Origin: Acidobacteriaceae bacterium
GTDB taxonomy: Bacteria > Acidobacteriota > Terriglobia > Terriglobales > Acidobacteriaceae
Assembly: GCA_003139095.1 (NCBI GenBank)
Contig: PLHW01000071.1
Coordinates: 1 to 64,000, forward strand
Direction: 5' to 3'
DNA length: 64,000 bases
Of the stretch, positions 53,815 through 61,364 are shown piece by piece (within the stretch, counting starts at the first letter, position 1; each line of letters starts with the position of its first letter). The notes beneath the pieces were generated by a model. The model did not search any database and was not told the origin of the DNA. It worked only from the letters and a program-made list of their open reading frames with translations. A program made the position numbers and the translations under genes.

Positions 53815-54519
53815 CTACCGCAGCTCAAGCCCCAGGCGGGGCGAGTCGGCAACTATCAGATACTCAGCCTCTTTTCCAGACTGGATCCGGCGGTATTTTG
53901 TGAACGCCAACTCGATCATTTGCAGAGTTTGGCTCTCCATTTCTGGATCAGTTCTGTCGTTGTACTTCAGTAGCCGCATAACGCATCCGTAGAAAAAGAC
54001 TATTGCCTCCCCCAATGGGCCCCTGGGGACTGAGAGCAGCCCTCCCAGCTTTGGAGGAAAGTAGCCGACGAAAAAGATGCCGTCGCGACGAAGCACTCGG
54101 CAGATTTCGTGCAAAACCACCTCAGGAACAGGAAAGTGTCGCCACGCGCCCATGCACGTAACCACGTCGAAAGAGGCGGAGCCGAATGGCAGTGTCGCCG
54201 CATCAGCCTGGATGACTCGAATGCTGTTCGTAGCTTGCTTTAGTCGACGGAGGGATTGAAAGGAAAAATCCACGCCCGTGACGCAGAAACCTCGCTCTTC
54301 CAACCGACGGCTGAGAGCTCCAGTCCCGCAAGCGATGTCGAGGACCTTGATTCCATGCGGAAACTCTTCACCCATGACAGCTACCATGGTCCGAATGTGT
54401 GACAAGTGATCTGTGAACAACAACTCATAGAAAGGAGAAATCCGGTCATAGAAAACGCGTGTGGAGCGCGAGGTCGCTGCAATGCCACCCAACTTAAGCA
54501 ACAGGCGCATGTTAAGCAT
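53815..54519 (-). CDS. Class I SAM-dependent methyltransferase
   Basis: The product has 234 residues. The SAM-binding motif I is IKVLDIACGTGALSRRL, with motif II-like CVTGVDFSFQSLRRLKQ and the post-I acidic VIQADAATLPFGSASFDVVTC, followed by EICRVLRRDGIFFVGYF. This is the UbiE/type 11 group of methyltransferases. The substrate is not evident; the ending with hydrophobic helices (LGEAIVFFYGCVMRLL) suggests a lipid-like one. It overlaps the upstream methyltransferase by eight bases. Both genes are less GC-rich than their surroundings and lie between two tRNA-type elements, which suggests transfer. Confidence 0.88.
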   Translation of the reverse strand: MLNMRLLLKLGGIAATSRSTRVFYDRISPFYELLFTDHLSHIRTMVAVMGEEFPHGIKVLDIACGTGALSRRLEERGFCVTGVDFSFQSLRRLKQATNSIRVIQADAATLPFGSASFDVVTCMGAWRHFPVPEVVLHEICRVLRRDGIFFVGYFPPKLGGLLSVPRGPLGEAIVFFYGCVMRLLKYNDRTDPEMESQTLQMIELAFTKYRRIQSGKEAEYLIVADSPRLGLELR

Positions 54520-55351
54520 GACTCTTCCTAACGTAGTAGATACGAACCGGGAACAGAGACACGTGGCTCAGCTTCGTGTACTCGATACTCAGCGAAGGCG
54601 CGAGTTTCAGGTACCTGCCTAGGGCGATCGGCCGGCAGTGAGGCGCGTAACCAGCGAACAGAAATCTCCAGATACGGTTCCACCTGCCACGGTGGTATCC
54701 CAGGCAGTAGAGTTCGTTGGCGGCACGGCAAGCAAATCGCACCGGCTCCTGCACCTCTTCCAATTCCGTAGTCATAGTTATCAGAATGGCATGGCCGTCC
54801 GGAGCCAGCACGCGTTCCATTTCCATGACGGTGGACTCTATCTCCTCGTCATTTAGGAGATCAAACAGATAACTTGAGACGTAGAGATCGAAGGTCCCGT
54901 CGGGGTACGGAAGATGCCTGCAATCACTCCTTACAAAAAAAAGGGAGGAAGAGAGGAGGTTCTTTCTCGTTAGGTAGTTCCTAGCGGCAGAGATCATTTG
55001 CGGTGAGAGATCGACGGCGCTGATTGTCGTTGCATTCTTGGCGTTCTTTACCAACTGGGCTAAGAAATATCCAGTCCCAACGCCCGCTTCGACAACATTG
55101 GTTGTTCTTTCCAGCACGGGGCCGCGTAATGCCGCCCTATTTGACCAGCGTTCGTGAAAACCCATGATCCAGTCATAAAAGGGGTATGGATTGGGAAACA
55201 GCTTTAAGAACTTGAGTCTCTTGCTGATCGTCTCGAACTGCTGAGCGACTGCAACGGACGAACCGTACCACACGGGCACCTGGCGGTATCCGAACGTGCG
55301 GGAATATCGGCGGATTGTTTGCCACATTCGGCTCACCAAATGGGCTTTCAT
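54512..55351 (-). CDS. Class I SAM-dependent methyltransferase
   Basis: The product has 279 residues. Motif I is TNVVEAGVGTGYFLAQL, followed by TTISAVDLSPQMISAARNYL, FFVRSDCRHLPYPDGTFDLYVSSYLFDLL and RVLAPDGHAILITM. A helical N-terminus (1-75) precedes the fold and includes a phosphatidylethanolamine N-methyltransferase-like FYDWIMGFHERW segment. The substrate is unknown, with a lipid or a small amphipathic molecule possible. It is the first gene of the two-gene unit, with only the tRNA-Pro gene upstream. Confidence 0.87.
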   Translation of the reverse strand: MKAHLVSRMWQTIRRYSRTFGYRQVPVWYGSSVAVAQQFETISKRLKFLKLFPNPYPFYDWIMGFHERWSNRAALRGPVLERTTNVVEAGVGTGYFLAQLVKNAKNATTISAVDLSPQMISAARNYLTRKNLLSSSLFFVRSDCRHLPYPDGTFDLYVSSYLFDLLNDEEIESTVMEMERVLAPDGHAILITMTTELEEVQEPVRFACRAANELYCLGYHRGRWNRIWRFLFAGYAPHCRPIALGRYLKLAPSLSIEYTKLSHVSLFPVRIYYVRKSHA

Positions 55352-55475
55352 CTCCCGAAGGCCGCATTCTGCCGATTCGCGGCGTGACTGCTGGAGTCAG
55401 GGGTCAGTATACGGTACTGGACGACCGCAGACGGGTAGGTCTGAAAGTCCGCGACACAAAGGGCCTGAAATGTAT

Positions 55476-55552
55476 TGGTCGGGACGGCGAGATTTGAACT
55501 CGCGACCCCTTGCACCCCAAGCAAGTGCGCTACCAGGCTGCGCTACGTCCCG
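55476..55552 (-). tRNA. tRNA-Pro (anticodon GGG)
   Basis: The minus strand folds as a 77-nt tRNA with acceptor CGGGACG/CGTCCCG, D-arm GCGCAGCCTGGTAGCGC, anticodon arm CTTGC-TTGGGGT-GCAAG (anticodon GGG), variable loop GGGTC, T-arm GCGAG-TTCAAAT-CTCGC, discriminator A and an encoded CCA. It reads the CCC proline codon. Confidence 0.96.
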
Positions 55553-55975
55553 ACATCTTTCGCTGCGGAGAGCAGCGTGGGGTTAACCTGAAAAACTATT
55601 CAGAAATCCAATTTGAAACTCTGACCACCAAATTCTACACTGCCCACCCGAAACTTTGCTTGACTTAGCGGCAAAAGCCTTCAAACATTGAAGTGGAGTA
55701 CAAAACGTACTCAATCATTCGCTCTTTGACAAATAAGCCAGCGACAAACGGCTCTACCCGGCTCCGGCATTGCAGCGCCGAAGACCGCAGCGCCGGGCGT
55801 CTCGCCGCCACATCGGGCACCGCGGCTGCCAAAAATTGATTCTAACTCCCACGCGCTCAAGATTTTACCTCTAACCCTCTGCGAATCATGGTTTTGCCGG
55901 GAGACATTTTGCCCGACCCTTTGATTTCATAGTTTTAGCGACATAGGGGAGGGGGAGGGGGGTACCTGCCAGCAA
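55553..55975. other. Gene-free stretch with a G-rich run
   Basis: This gap of about 420 bases lies between tRNA-Pro and the 3' end of the response regulator gene. I see no ORF or RNA gene. It contains a run GGGGAGGGGGAGGGGGG (about 55947-55963) that could form a G-quadruplex. The promoter of the tRNA gene should lie in its left part. Confidence 0.5.
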
Positions 55976-57439
55976 TCACGCCTCTTTCTGCGAGGGCTCC
56001 GGATCCCCATCGTCCGCGTGCCCCAGGCCAAATTTCTTCAGCTTGTAGCGCAGCGCGTCGCGGCTGATGTCCAGCAACTTTGCCGCGTGCGTCTGATTGT
56101 TGTTTGCCTGCTTCATCGCGATCTCCACCATCGCGCGCTCCACCTCTTCCAGCGACGTCCCGCCCTCCGGAATATAAAGCCGCGGCAAAAGCCTTCCATT
56201 CGGCAGGCTCTGCCCATTGTCCGACGTTACGCTCCGCTCAAACGCCGTCATGCCCGCGCCCGCCTGGTTTACCGCAAACGGCAAATACGCCGGCCGCAGC
56301 ATCGCCTCATCCTCCAGAATCATCGCCCGCTCGATCGAATTACGCAGCTCGCGAATGTTCCCCGGCCAGTTGCTCTGCAAAAGCAGGCGTCGCGTTTCAT
56401 CCGTAATCCCCCGCACCGACTTGCGAAAGCGCTGGTTGTAGCGCTCGATAAAAAATTCCACCAGTGGCAGAATGTCTTCCTTGTGCTCTCGCAGCGGCGG
56501 AATAAAAATCGCGATGATCGCCAGCCGGTAATACAGGTCCTGCCGGAATCGCCCTTCCCGCACCTCTTTTTCCAGATCGCGATTCGAGGCCGCAATTACG
56601 CGCACATTCACCTGCATGTCGCGCACTCCGCCAATTCGCCGGATCACCTGGTCCTCGAGCACGCGCAGCAACTTCGCCTGTAACAACGGCGAAAGTTCGC
56701 CAATTTCATCGAGGAAGAGCGTACCGCCATCGGCAATTTCGAACAGGCCCTTCTTCATCGCCTTGGCGTCGGTGAACGCACCTTTTTCGTGTCCGAAAAG
56801 TTCCGCCTCCATCAGCGTCTCGGGAATCGCCGAACAGTTGATCGCCACGAAAGGCCGCTCCTGGCGCGTGCTTTCGTAGTGAATCGCTTTCGCAATCAAG
56901 TCTTTGCCGGTTCCGCTCTCGCCCTGTATCAGAATCGTCGTTGCTTCGCTCGCCGCTACCTTGCGCACAAAGCTCATCAGCTCGGTCATCTTCGGCGAGT
57001 CCGCCACAATCTCGTGATAACCCGCGCGCCGCTTCATCTCCCCGCGCAGCGACTGCACTTCCGAACGCAGCTTGGTCGTCTCCAGCGCGTTCTTGATCGT
57101 GACGTGCAGCTCGTCGAAGTCGAGCGGCTTGCCCACGAAATCGTAGGCCCCCAGCTTGAGCGCCACCTTCACATCATCGAGCTGCGGGTCGGCAGTGATC
57201 ATGATTACCGCAGGCGCGCCTTCACTCTTCTTGAGCTGTTCGAGAACCTGAATACCGCTGATGTCCGGAAGGCGCACGTCGAGCAGCACCAGATCGGGCG
57301 ACTCATGCTGTGCAAGCTTTAGTCCTGGCTCGCCCGCATCCGCCTCGATAACTTGATAACCCCACTCTTCGCATTTCTGGCGCAACGACCAGCGCACCAG
57401 TCGCTCGTCGTCGACCACCAAAATTTTTTCGCTCGCCAT
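55976..57439 (-). CDS. Sigma-54-dependent response regulator (NtrC/AtoC type)
   Basis: The product has 487 residues. The receiver domain spans 1-120 (KILVVDDERLVRW, phosphoacceptor Asp in LLDVRLPD, MITAD, GKPL). The AAA+ domain spans about 145-385, with Walker A GESGTGKDL, Walker B GGTLFLDEIGEL and an arginine-finger segment after FRQDLYYRL. The loop that contacts sigma-54 reads GAFTDA, not the usual GAFTGA. A Fis-type helix-turn-helix closes the protein (ALEEV-like SLEEVERAMVEIAMKQANNNQTHAAKLLDISRDALRYKLKKFGL). It activates sigma-54 promoters when phosphorylated. No partner histidine kinase is adjacent. Confidence 0.93.
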   Translation of the reverse strand: MASEKILVVDDERLVRWSLRQKCEEWGYQVIEADAGEPGLKLAQHESPDLVLLDVRLPDISGIQVLEQLKKSEGAPAVIMITADPQLDDVKVALKLGAYDFVGKPLDFDELHVTIKNALETTKLRSEVQSLRGEMKRRAGYHEIVADSPKMTELMSFVRKVAASEATTILIQGESGTGKDLIAKAIHYESTRQERPFVAINCSAIPETLMEAELFGHEKGAFTDAKAMKKGLFEIADGGTLFLDEIGELSPLLQAKLLRVLEDQVIRRIGGVRDMQVNVRVIAASNRDLEKEVREGRFRQDLYYRLAIIAIFIPPLREHKEDILPLVEFFIERYNQRFRKSVRGITDETRRLLLQSNWPGNIRELRNSIERAMILEDEAMLRPAYLPFAVNQAGAGMTAFERSVTSDNGQSLPNGRLLPRLYIPEGGTSLEEVERAMVEIAMKQANNNQTHAAKLLDISRDALRYKLKKFGLGHADDGDPEPSQKEA

Positions 57440-57710
57440 TCGGAACCCAGCCTATTCTAGCGCAACGCGCCAATGATCCCGTCAAACCGAACGCCCGCTG
57501 CTCGACCGCCCCACGAATCCGGGCCGCACCCCGATCCCCCTGTGATTGAGATCACACTCACTTGTGATGGCACTTGCTGCTCCCGCGCCGCTCAGCAATT
57601 AACGTAACCAAGTCATCCAGTGTTCATGGGTTTGGGGATAGAATCCTTTCGACGAGTCAAGTAGACGCGCGATTGCCCCACCTTGGGAGAGAGATCTCTA
57701 GGAGTCAAGC

Positions 57711-58367
57711 ATGGCGAATGAAGTCATGACACCAGAAACCGCCTCGACCGCATGGCTGGCAAAGCAGGTTTACGCCCTGGCCGTCGTTTGCCTCGTGATC
57801 GGCCTCGCGGTTGGATACCTCTTCCGCGGCTCCCGCTCCACTACGCCAACTCCTCCCGCGGCACGAGTTCAAGCCGGCGGCAACGGAGTCGGCACAATGG
57901 CCAGTCAGCCGCCCTCCCTCGATCAGATGAAGCAAATGGCTGACAAGCAGGCCGAGCCCCTCATCGCCAAGTTGAAAGACGATCCCAAAAATACTGACAT
58001 CCTCAATCAGCTCGGCAAAATCTATCTTTCGACCCATCAATTCACGCAGGCCGCCGAGTACTTCTCCAAATCGCTCGAACTCAAGCCGAAGGATGTCGCG
58101 ACCCGCACCACGCTCGCCTCCTGCCTCTACTATTCCGGAGACGTCGATGGCGCGCTGAAGCAACTCGCTCAGGCCACTTCCGACAATCCAAAAGACGCAA
58201 ATTCCCTATTCAATCTCGGCATGATTCGCTGGCAGGGCAAAAAAGATGGCAAGGGCGCTCTGTCCGCATGGACGCAACTGCTCAAAGCCAACCCCGAGTT
58301 GGAGCCGAACAAACGAGCGCAGGTCGAGAAGCTCATCGCCGACGTCCGTGCGCAGAGCACAAATTAA
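57711..58367 (+). CDS. Membrane-anchored TPR protein
   Basis: The product has 218 residues and its ATG follows CTAGGAGTCAAGC. One N-terminal membrane span (VYALAVVCLVIGLAVGYLFRG) is followed by a Pro/Gly linker and about three TPR motifs (DILNQLGKIYLSTHQFTQAAEYFSKSLELKP, VATRTTLASCLYYSGDVDGALKQLAQATSDNP, SLFNLGMIRWQGKKDGKGALSAWTQLLKANP). It resembles the TPR part of the cytochrome c biogenesis factor CcmI, and binding of partner proteins is likely. The next gene is a close paralogue 24 bases downstream. Confidence 0.85.
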   Translation: MANEVMTPETASTAWLAKQVYALAVVCLVIGLAVGYLFRGSRSTTPTPPAARVQAGGNGVGTMASQPPSLDQMKQMADKQAEPLIAKLKDDPKNTDILNQLGKIYLSTHQFTQAAEYFSKSLELKPKDVATRTTLASCLYYSGDVDGALKQLAQATSDNPKDANSLFNLGMIRWQGKKDGKGALSAWTQLLKANPELEPNKRAQVEKLIADVRAQSTN

Positions 58368-58391
58368 GGTTTACGATCAAGGAGCATTCCG

Positions 58392-59084
58392 ATGTCAGAT
58401 ACGAAGACCAACTCTTCAGGCGTGCAGTGGACGGGCGTGCAAGCCTACACTCTCGCGGTAGTTTGCCTGCTGTTAGGCATGGCCGGCGGATGGCTCATTC
58501 GCGGCTCGCAATCGCCCACCGCCGTGCCCGTCGAGGCTGTCAGTGCCAGCGCGCCCGCCCCGGGTTCCATGGGAGGCGCCATGGGCGCGGCCCCCTCTCA
58601 GCCCTCGCCCGAGCAACTCAAGAAAATGGCCGACACCCAGGCCGCTCCCCTCATCGAAAAGCTCAAGTCCGATCCCAACAATCCCGAACTACTCGCCGGC
58701 ATCGGCAACTATTACTATGACGCTCAGCAGTTCCCCACCGCCGTCGACTACTACGGCCGCGCGCTCAAGGCCAAACCTTCCGATGCCGCCGTCCGCACCG
58801 ACATGGCCACCGCTTACTGGTACATGGGCAATGCCGACTCCGCCATCGCGGAATTCAACAAGGCTCTTACCTACGAGCCCAACAAGCCCAATACCCTCTT
58901 CAATCTCGGCCTCGTAAAATGGCAGGGCAAAATGGACATCAACGGCGCTGTCGCCGATTGGGAGAAACTCCTCGCCACCAACCCAAACTACGAAGGCAAA
59001 GATAAAGTCCAGCAGATGATCGCCGAAGCCAAGAAACACTCCAACGTCAAACCCGGTACCAAAGCCAACCCGCTGCCTCAGTAA
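58392..59084 (+). CDS. Membrane-anchored TPR protein, paralogue of the previous gene
   Basis: The product has 230 residues and its ATG follows AAGGAGCATTCCG. It has the same plan as its neighbour: a span (AYTLAVVCLLLGMAGGWLIRG), a linker, then TPR motifs (LAGIGNYYYDAQQFPTAVDYYGRALKAKP, DMATAYWYMGNADSAIAEFNKALTYEP, LFNLGLVKWQGKMDINGAVADWEKLLATNP). Shared phrases such as FNLGxxxWQGK and PLIxKLKxDPxN show a tandem duplication. The two probably form one transcript and may work as a hetero-oligomer. A GC-rich palindrome follows. Confidence 0.85.
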   Translation: MSDTKTNSSGVQWTGVQAYTLAVVCLLLGMAGGWLIRGSQSPTAVPVEAVSASAPAPGSMGGAMGAAPSQPSPEQLKKMADTQAAPLIEKLKSDPNNPELLAGIGNYYYDAQQFPTAVDYYGRALKAKPSDAAVRTDMATAYWYMGNADSAIAEFNKALTYEPNKPNTLFNLGLVKWQGKMDINGAVADWEKLLATNPNYEGKDKVQQMIAEAKKHSNVKPGTKANPLPQ

Positions 59085-59115
59085 GAATCCGGGCTAAAAC
59101 CTTCTTCCTCCCGGT

Positions 59116-59136
59116 ATGCGGGCCATTTGCCCGCAT
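59116..59136. repeat. GC-rich REP-like palindrome
   Basis: ATGCGGGC and GCCCGCAT pair around CATTT about 30 bases after the TPR gene. There is no T-run, so it is more a REP-like or mRNA-stabilising hairpin than a clear terminator. Confidence 0.5.
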
Positions 59137-59224
59137 GCCTAAAGGCACCTCCCAGAATGACAACGGTAACTCTGCTCCAAGGCAGAGTCCCTAAGGTTCT
59201 GCACAAACGGTCGATGTACTTTGT

Positions 59225-60178
59225 GTGCGCAGCTCCTTTCGAGTTCGCCCCACCCCCCTTCTTTCCTCTCTAACCCTCTGCATTCTCATGGCTTCCGGCG
59301 TTTCCGCTCAAAATGCCGAAACCCCCCTGGATGCGACCTACCGTTCCGCTGCCACCTTCCGTTCCGACGCCTCCGAAGTCCGCATGTCCTTCTCTACTAC
59401 CGATCGCGACGACCGTGTTATCGCCACCCTTCAGCCCTCCGACTTCGCCATCGTCGATCACGACCTCGTCATCCGCGACTTTCGCAGCTTCACCCTCACC
59501 GAATACAGCCACATCGATGTCACCTTGCTGGTCGACGAGAGCGGTTCTATCTCCCCACAATTTCGCCAGGAACTCGCCAGCGTAACCCGATTCCTCGCCC
59601 AATCCGGCGGCGTCCCCGAGCAGAGCTTCTCCATCCTCTCCTTTCGCGACCTCAAGCCCACGGTGTTGTGCCAGGGGAACTGCCGTGCCCTCGATCTGGG
59701 CGCGCAGTTCCCCCCGGTTTCCTCCGGCGGCCAGACGCCTCTCTATGACAGCGTCGTCTTCGCCGCTCGTCTCATGGGCCAACGCAGCGATCATCACACC
59801 CGCAAGTTTCTCGTCATTTTCTCCGATGGCGCCGATACCATCAGCCTCCGCTCTTTCTCTGACGCCGTCGACTCGGCTCTCGATAACGACGTCGCCATCT
59901 ACACCGTCGACGTCAGCAAAGCCCCGCATGTCCATCCCGGCACGCTCATTCTGCGCGCCCTCGCCGTCAACACCGGCGGCCGTTCTTTCTCGTTGGAGTC
60001 CGGTGCCAGCAATGTTCTCGACGCCATCCTCAAAGATTTTCACGCGACCTACACCGTCGCGTACAAACTGCCAAGCCACGCGGCCGGTTTTCACCTCGTC
60101 CGCATTCTTCCCACCCGCGACCTCGGCCTGCAGTTCCATTGCCGGCGCGGATATTACTACCCGAATCCTGAGAATTGA
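59225..60178 (+). CDS. Secreted VWA-domain protein (acidobacterial type)
   Basis: The product has 317 residues from a GTG that gives a signal peptide (LLSSLTLCILMASGVSAQ); the ribosome-binding site is poor. A short beta domain (VRMSFSTTDRDDRVIATLQPSDFAIVDHDLVIRDFRSF) precedes a von Willebrand A domain (about 95-290). It has the metal-site motif LLVDESGSIS, a Thr in GGQTPLYDSV, and the strand FLVIFSDGADT, all as required for a MIDAS. The C-terminus (YTVAYKLPSHAAGFHLVRILPT) matches the ending of the VWFA-related family common in Acidobacteria. It is probably an exported adhesion or assembly protein. It is followed six bases later by a small secreted protein. Confidence 0.87.
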   Translation: MRSSFRVRPTPLLSSLTLCILMASGVSAQNAETPLDATYRSAATFRSDASEVRMSFSTTDRDDRVIATLQPSDFAIVDHDLVIRDFRSFTLTEYSHIDVTLLVDESGSISPQFRQELASVTRFLAQSGGVPEQSFSILSFRDLKPTVLCQGNCRALDLGAQFPPVSSGGQTPLYDSVVFAARLMGQRSDHHTRKFLVIFSDGADTISLRSFSDAVDSALDNDVAIYTVDVSKAPHVHPGTLILRALAVNTGGRSFSLESGASNVLDAILKDFHATYTVAYKLPSHAAGFHLVRILPTRDLGLQFHCRRGYYYPNPEN

Positions 60179-60184
60179 GGTTCT

Positions 60185-60646
60185 ATGAAGCGCACTCTCC
60201 TGCTCACCGTCATGCTTTGCTCGCTGGCCGCTCTGTTGTCTGCCGAAAACCGCAATCACCAGCAGGGCACCATCGTTCGTATGCGGATGACCGACTGCAT
60301 CGCCCCGCAACACGCTTTCATGAGTGCCATGTCTGGCGTTCAGGCCACCATGGCCGAGTCCTGCCCGGAATACGTCCTCGTCACCGATTCCGTCGTTTAT
60401 GTCATCATCGGCAAAAGCTCCAATCAGCTGATCCCGCTGGCCGAGTCCACCCCGTTCCACTTCCAGAACAATGAAGTCCTGATTCGCGTCGACGATGCCC
60501 GCAAAGAATCGCGCTTCCACGTCAAAGAGATGCTCCTCCGTCCCGAATGGGAGCGCAATCAGCGCATCCTGGACGCCGCCGACTCAGCCGCCATGCAGCG
60601 CCACGTCAATGGAGCTCTCCTGGTGGATGCGGACGCCCGCCAGTAA
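60185..60646 (+). CDS. Small secreted protein (hypothetical)
   Basis: The product has 153 residues with a signal peptide (MKRTLLLTVMLCSLAALLSA). The mature part is beta-rich (GTIVRMRMTDCIAP, YVLVTDSVVYVIIGKSSNQLIPLAESTPFHFQNNEVLIRVDDARKESRFHVKEMLL), with two cysteines that could pair (DCIAP and ESCPE). It resembles short OB- or barrel-like periplasmic proteins but matches no named family by eye. It lies six bases after the VWA gene, so they are probably cotranscribed. Confidence 0.78.
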   Translation: MKRTLLLTVMLCSLAALLSAENRNHQQGTIVRMRMTDCIAPQHAFMSAMSGVQATMAESCPEYVLVTDSVVYVIIGKSSNQLIPLAESTPFHFQNNEVLIRVDDARKESRFHVKEMLLRPEWERNQRILDAADSAAMQRHVNGALLVDADARQ

Positions 60647-60710
60647 ACGCCCGATTGGCGCACTGACGTTGTTTCGGCCTGTACAATCTCTCTGGAGAGC
60701 GGAGGGAAAC

Positions 60711-61331
60711 ATGCCGAAAACCAGCAACAAGGGGAAAAAGACGAAAGGAAGAAAGGCAGCCGGCCTCAAGGGTATGCGAAGCCGGTTGTCCTCGCGTGCC
60801 AATGGCGCTTCCCGTCAGGCAGCTAAAAAAGGGAACCAGACTTCGCCGAACCAATCAGCCTCGCTGCAAGACAAAGCCCTCCGTGAGCACCTGCTCAATC
60901 TTCTCCGCGCACGCGGCGCTCACATCGACTTCAACGACGCCATGGCCGACTGGCCCGCTCAACTTGCCGGCGCCAAAGTCGCCAACTTCCCCCACACCGC
61001 CTGGATGCTCCTCGAGCACATGCGCATCGCTCAATGGGATATCCTTGAATTCAGCCGCAATCCCAAACACAAATCTCCCAAATGGCCCGATGAATATTGG
61101 CCTGCCTCAGAATCTCCCGCCACCGAAAGAGATTGGACCGCCTCCATCGCCGCGTTCAAAAAAGACCTGCGCGCCTTCGAGCGCCTGATTTCCGACCGCA
61201 AAAGCAATCTCTACGAAAAATTTCCGTGGGGCGATGGCCAAACGATCCTGCGCGAAGCTCTGCTCGTCGCTGACCACAACGCCTATCATCTCGGCCAACT
61301 CGTCATGCTTCGCAAATGTATGGGGATATAG
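60711..61331 (+). CDS. DinB-like protein with basic N-terminal tail
   Basis: The start at 60711 follows GCGGAGGGAAAC; the tracked start is earlier and wrong. The product has 206 residues. The first 60 are Lys/Arg/Ser-rich and probably disordered (MPKTSNKGKKTKGRKAAGLKGMRSRLSSRANG). The rest is a four-helix bundle of the DinB/DfsB type, with metal-ligand histidines in FPHTAWMLLEHMRIAQWDI and LLVADHNAYHLGQLVMLRK. Members bind metal and some are thiol-dependent transferases. The basic tail is an unusual addition and could bind nucleic acid (inference). Confidence 0.82.
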   Translation: MPKTSNKGKKTKGRKAAGLKGMRSRLSSRANGASRQAAKKGNQTSPNQSASLQDKALREHLLNLLRARGAHIDFNDAMADWPAQLAGAKVANFPHTAWMLLEHMRIAQWDILEFSRNPKHKSPKWPDEYWPASESPATERDWTASIAAFKKDLRAFERLISDRKSNLYEKFPWGDGQTILREALLVADHNAYHLGQLVMLRKCMGI

Positions 61332-61364
61332 GTTCAAATCGTCGGTATCGGCACGATCAATCCC

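Noticed and set aside
57560-57580. Sigma-54 promoter suggested by GATGGCACTTGCTGC upstream of the TPR gene
   Set aside because: TGGCAC is followed directly by TTGCT, so the required five-base gap before TTGC is missing.
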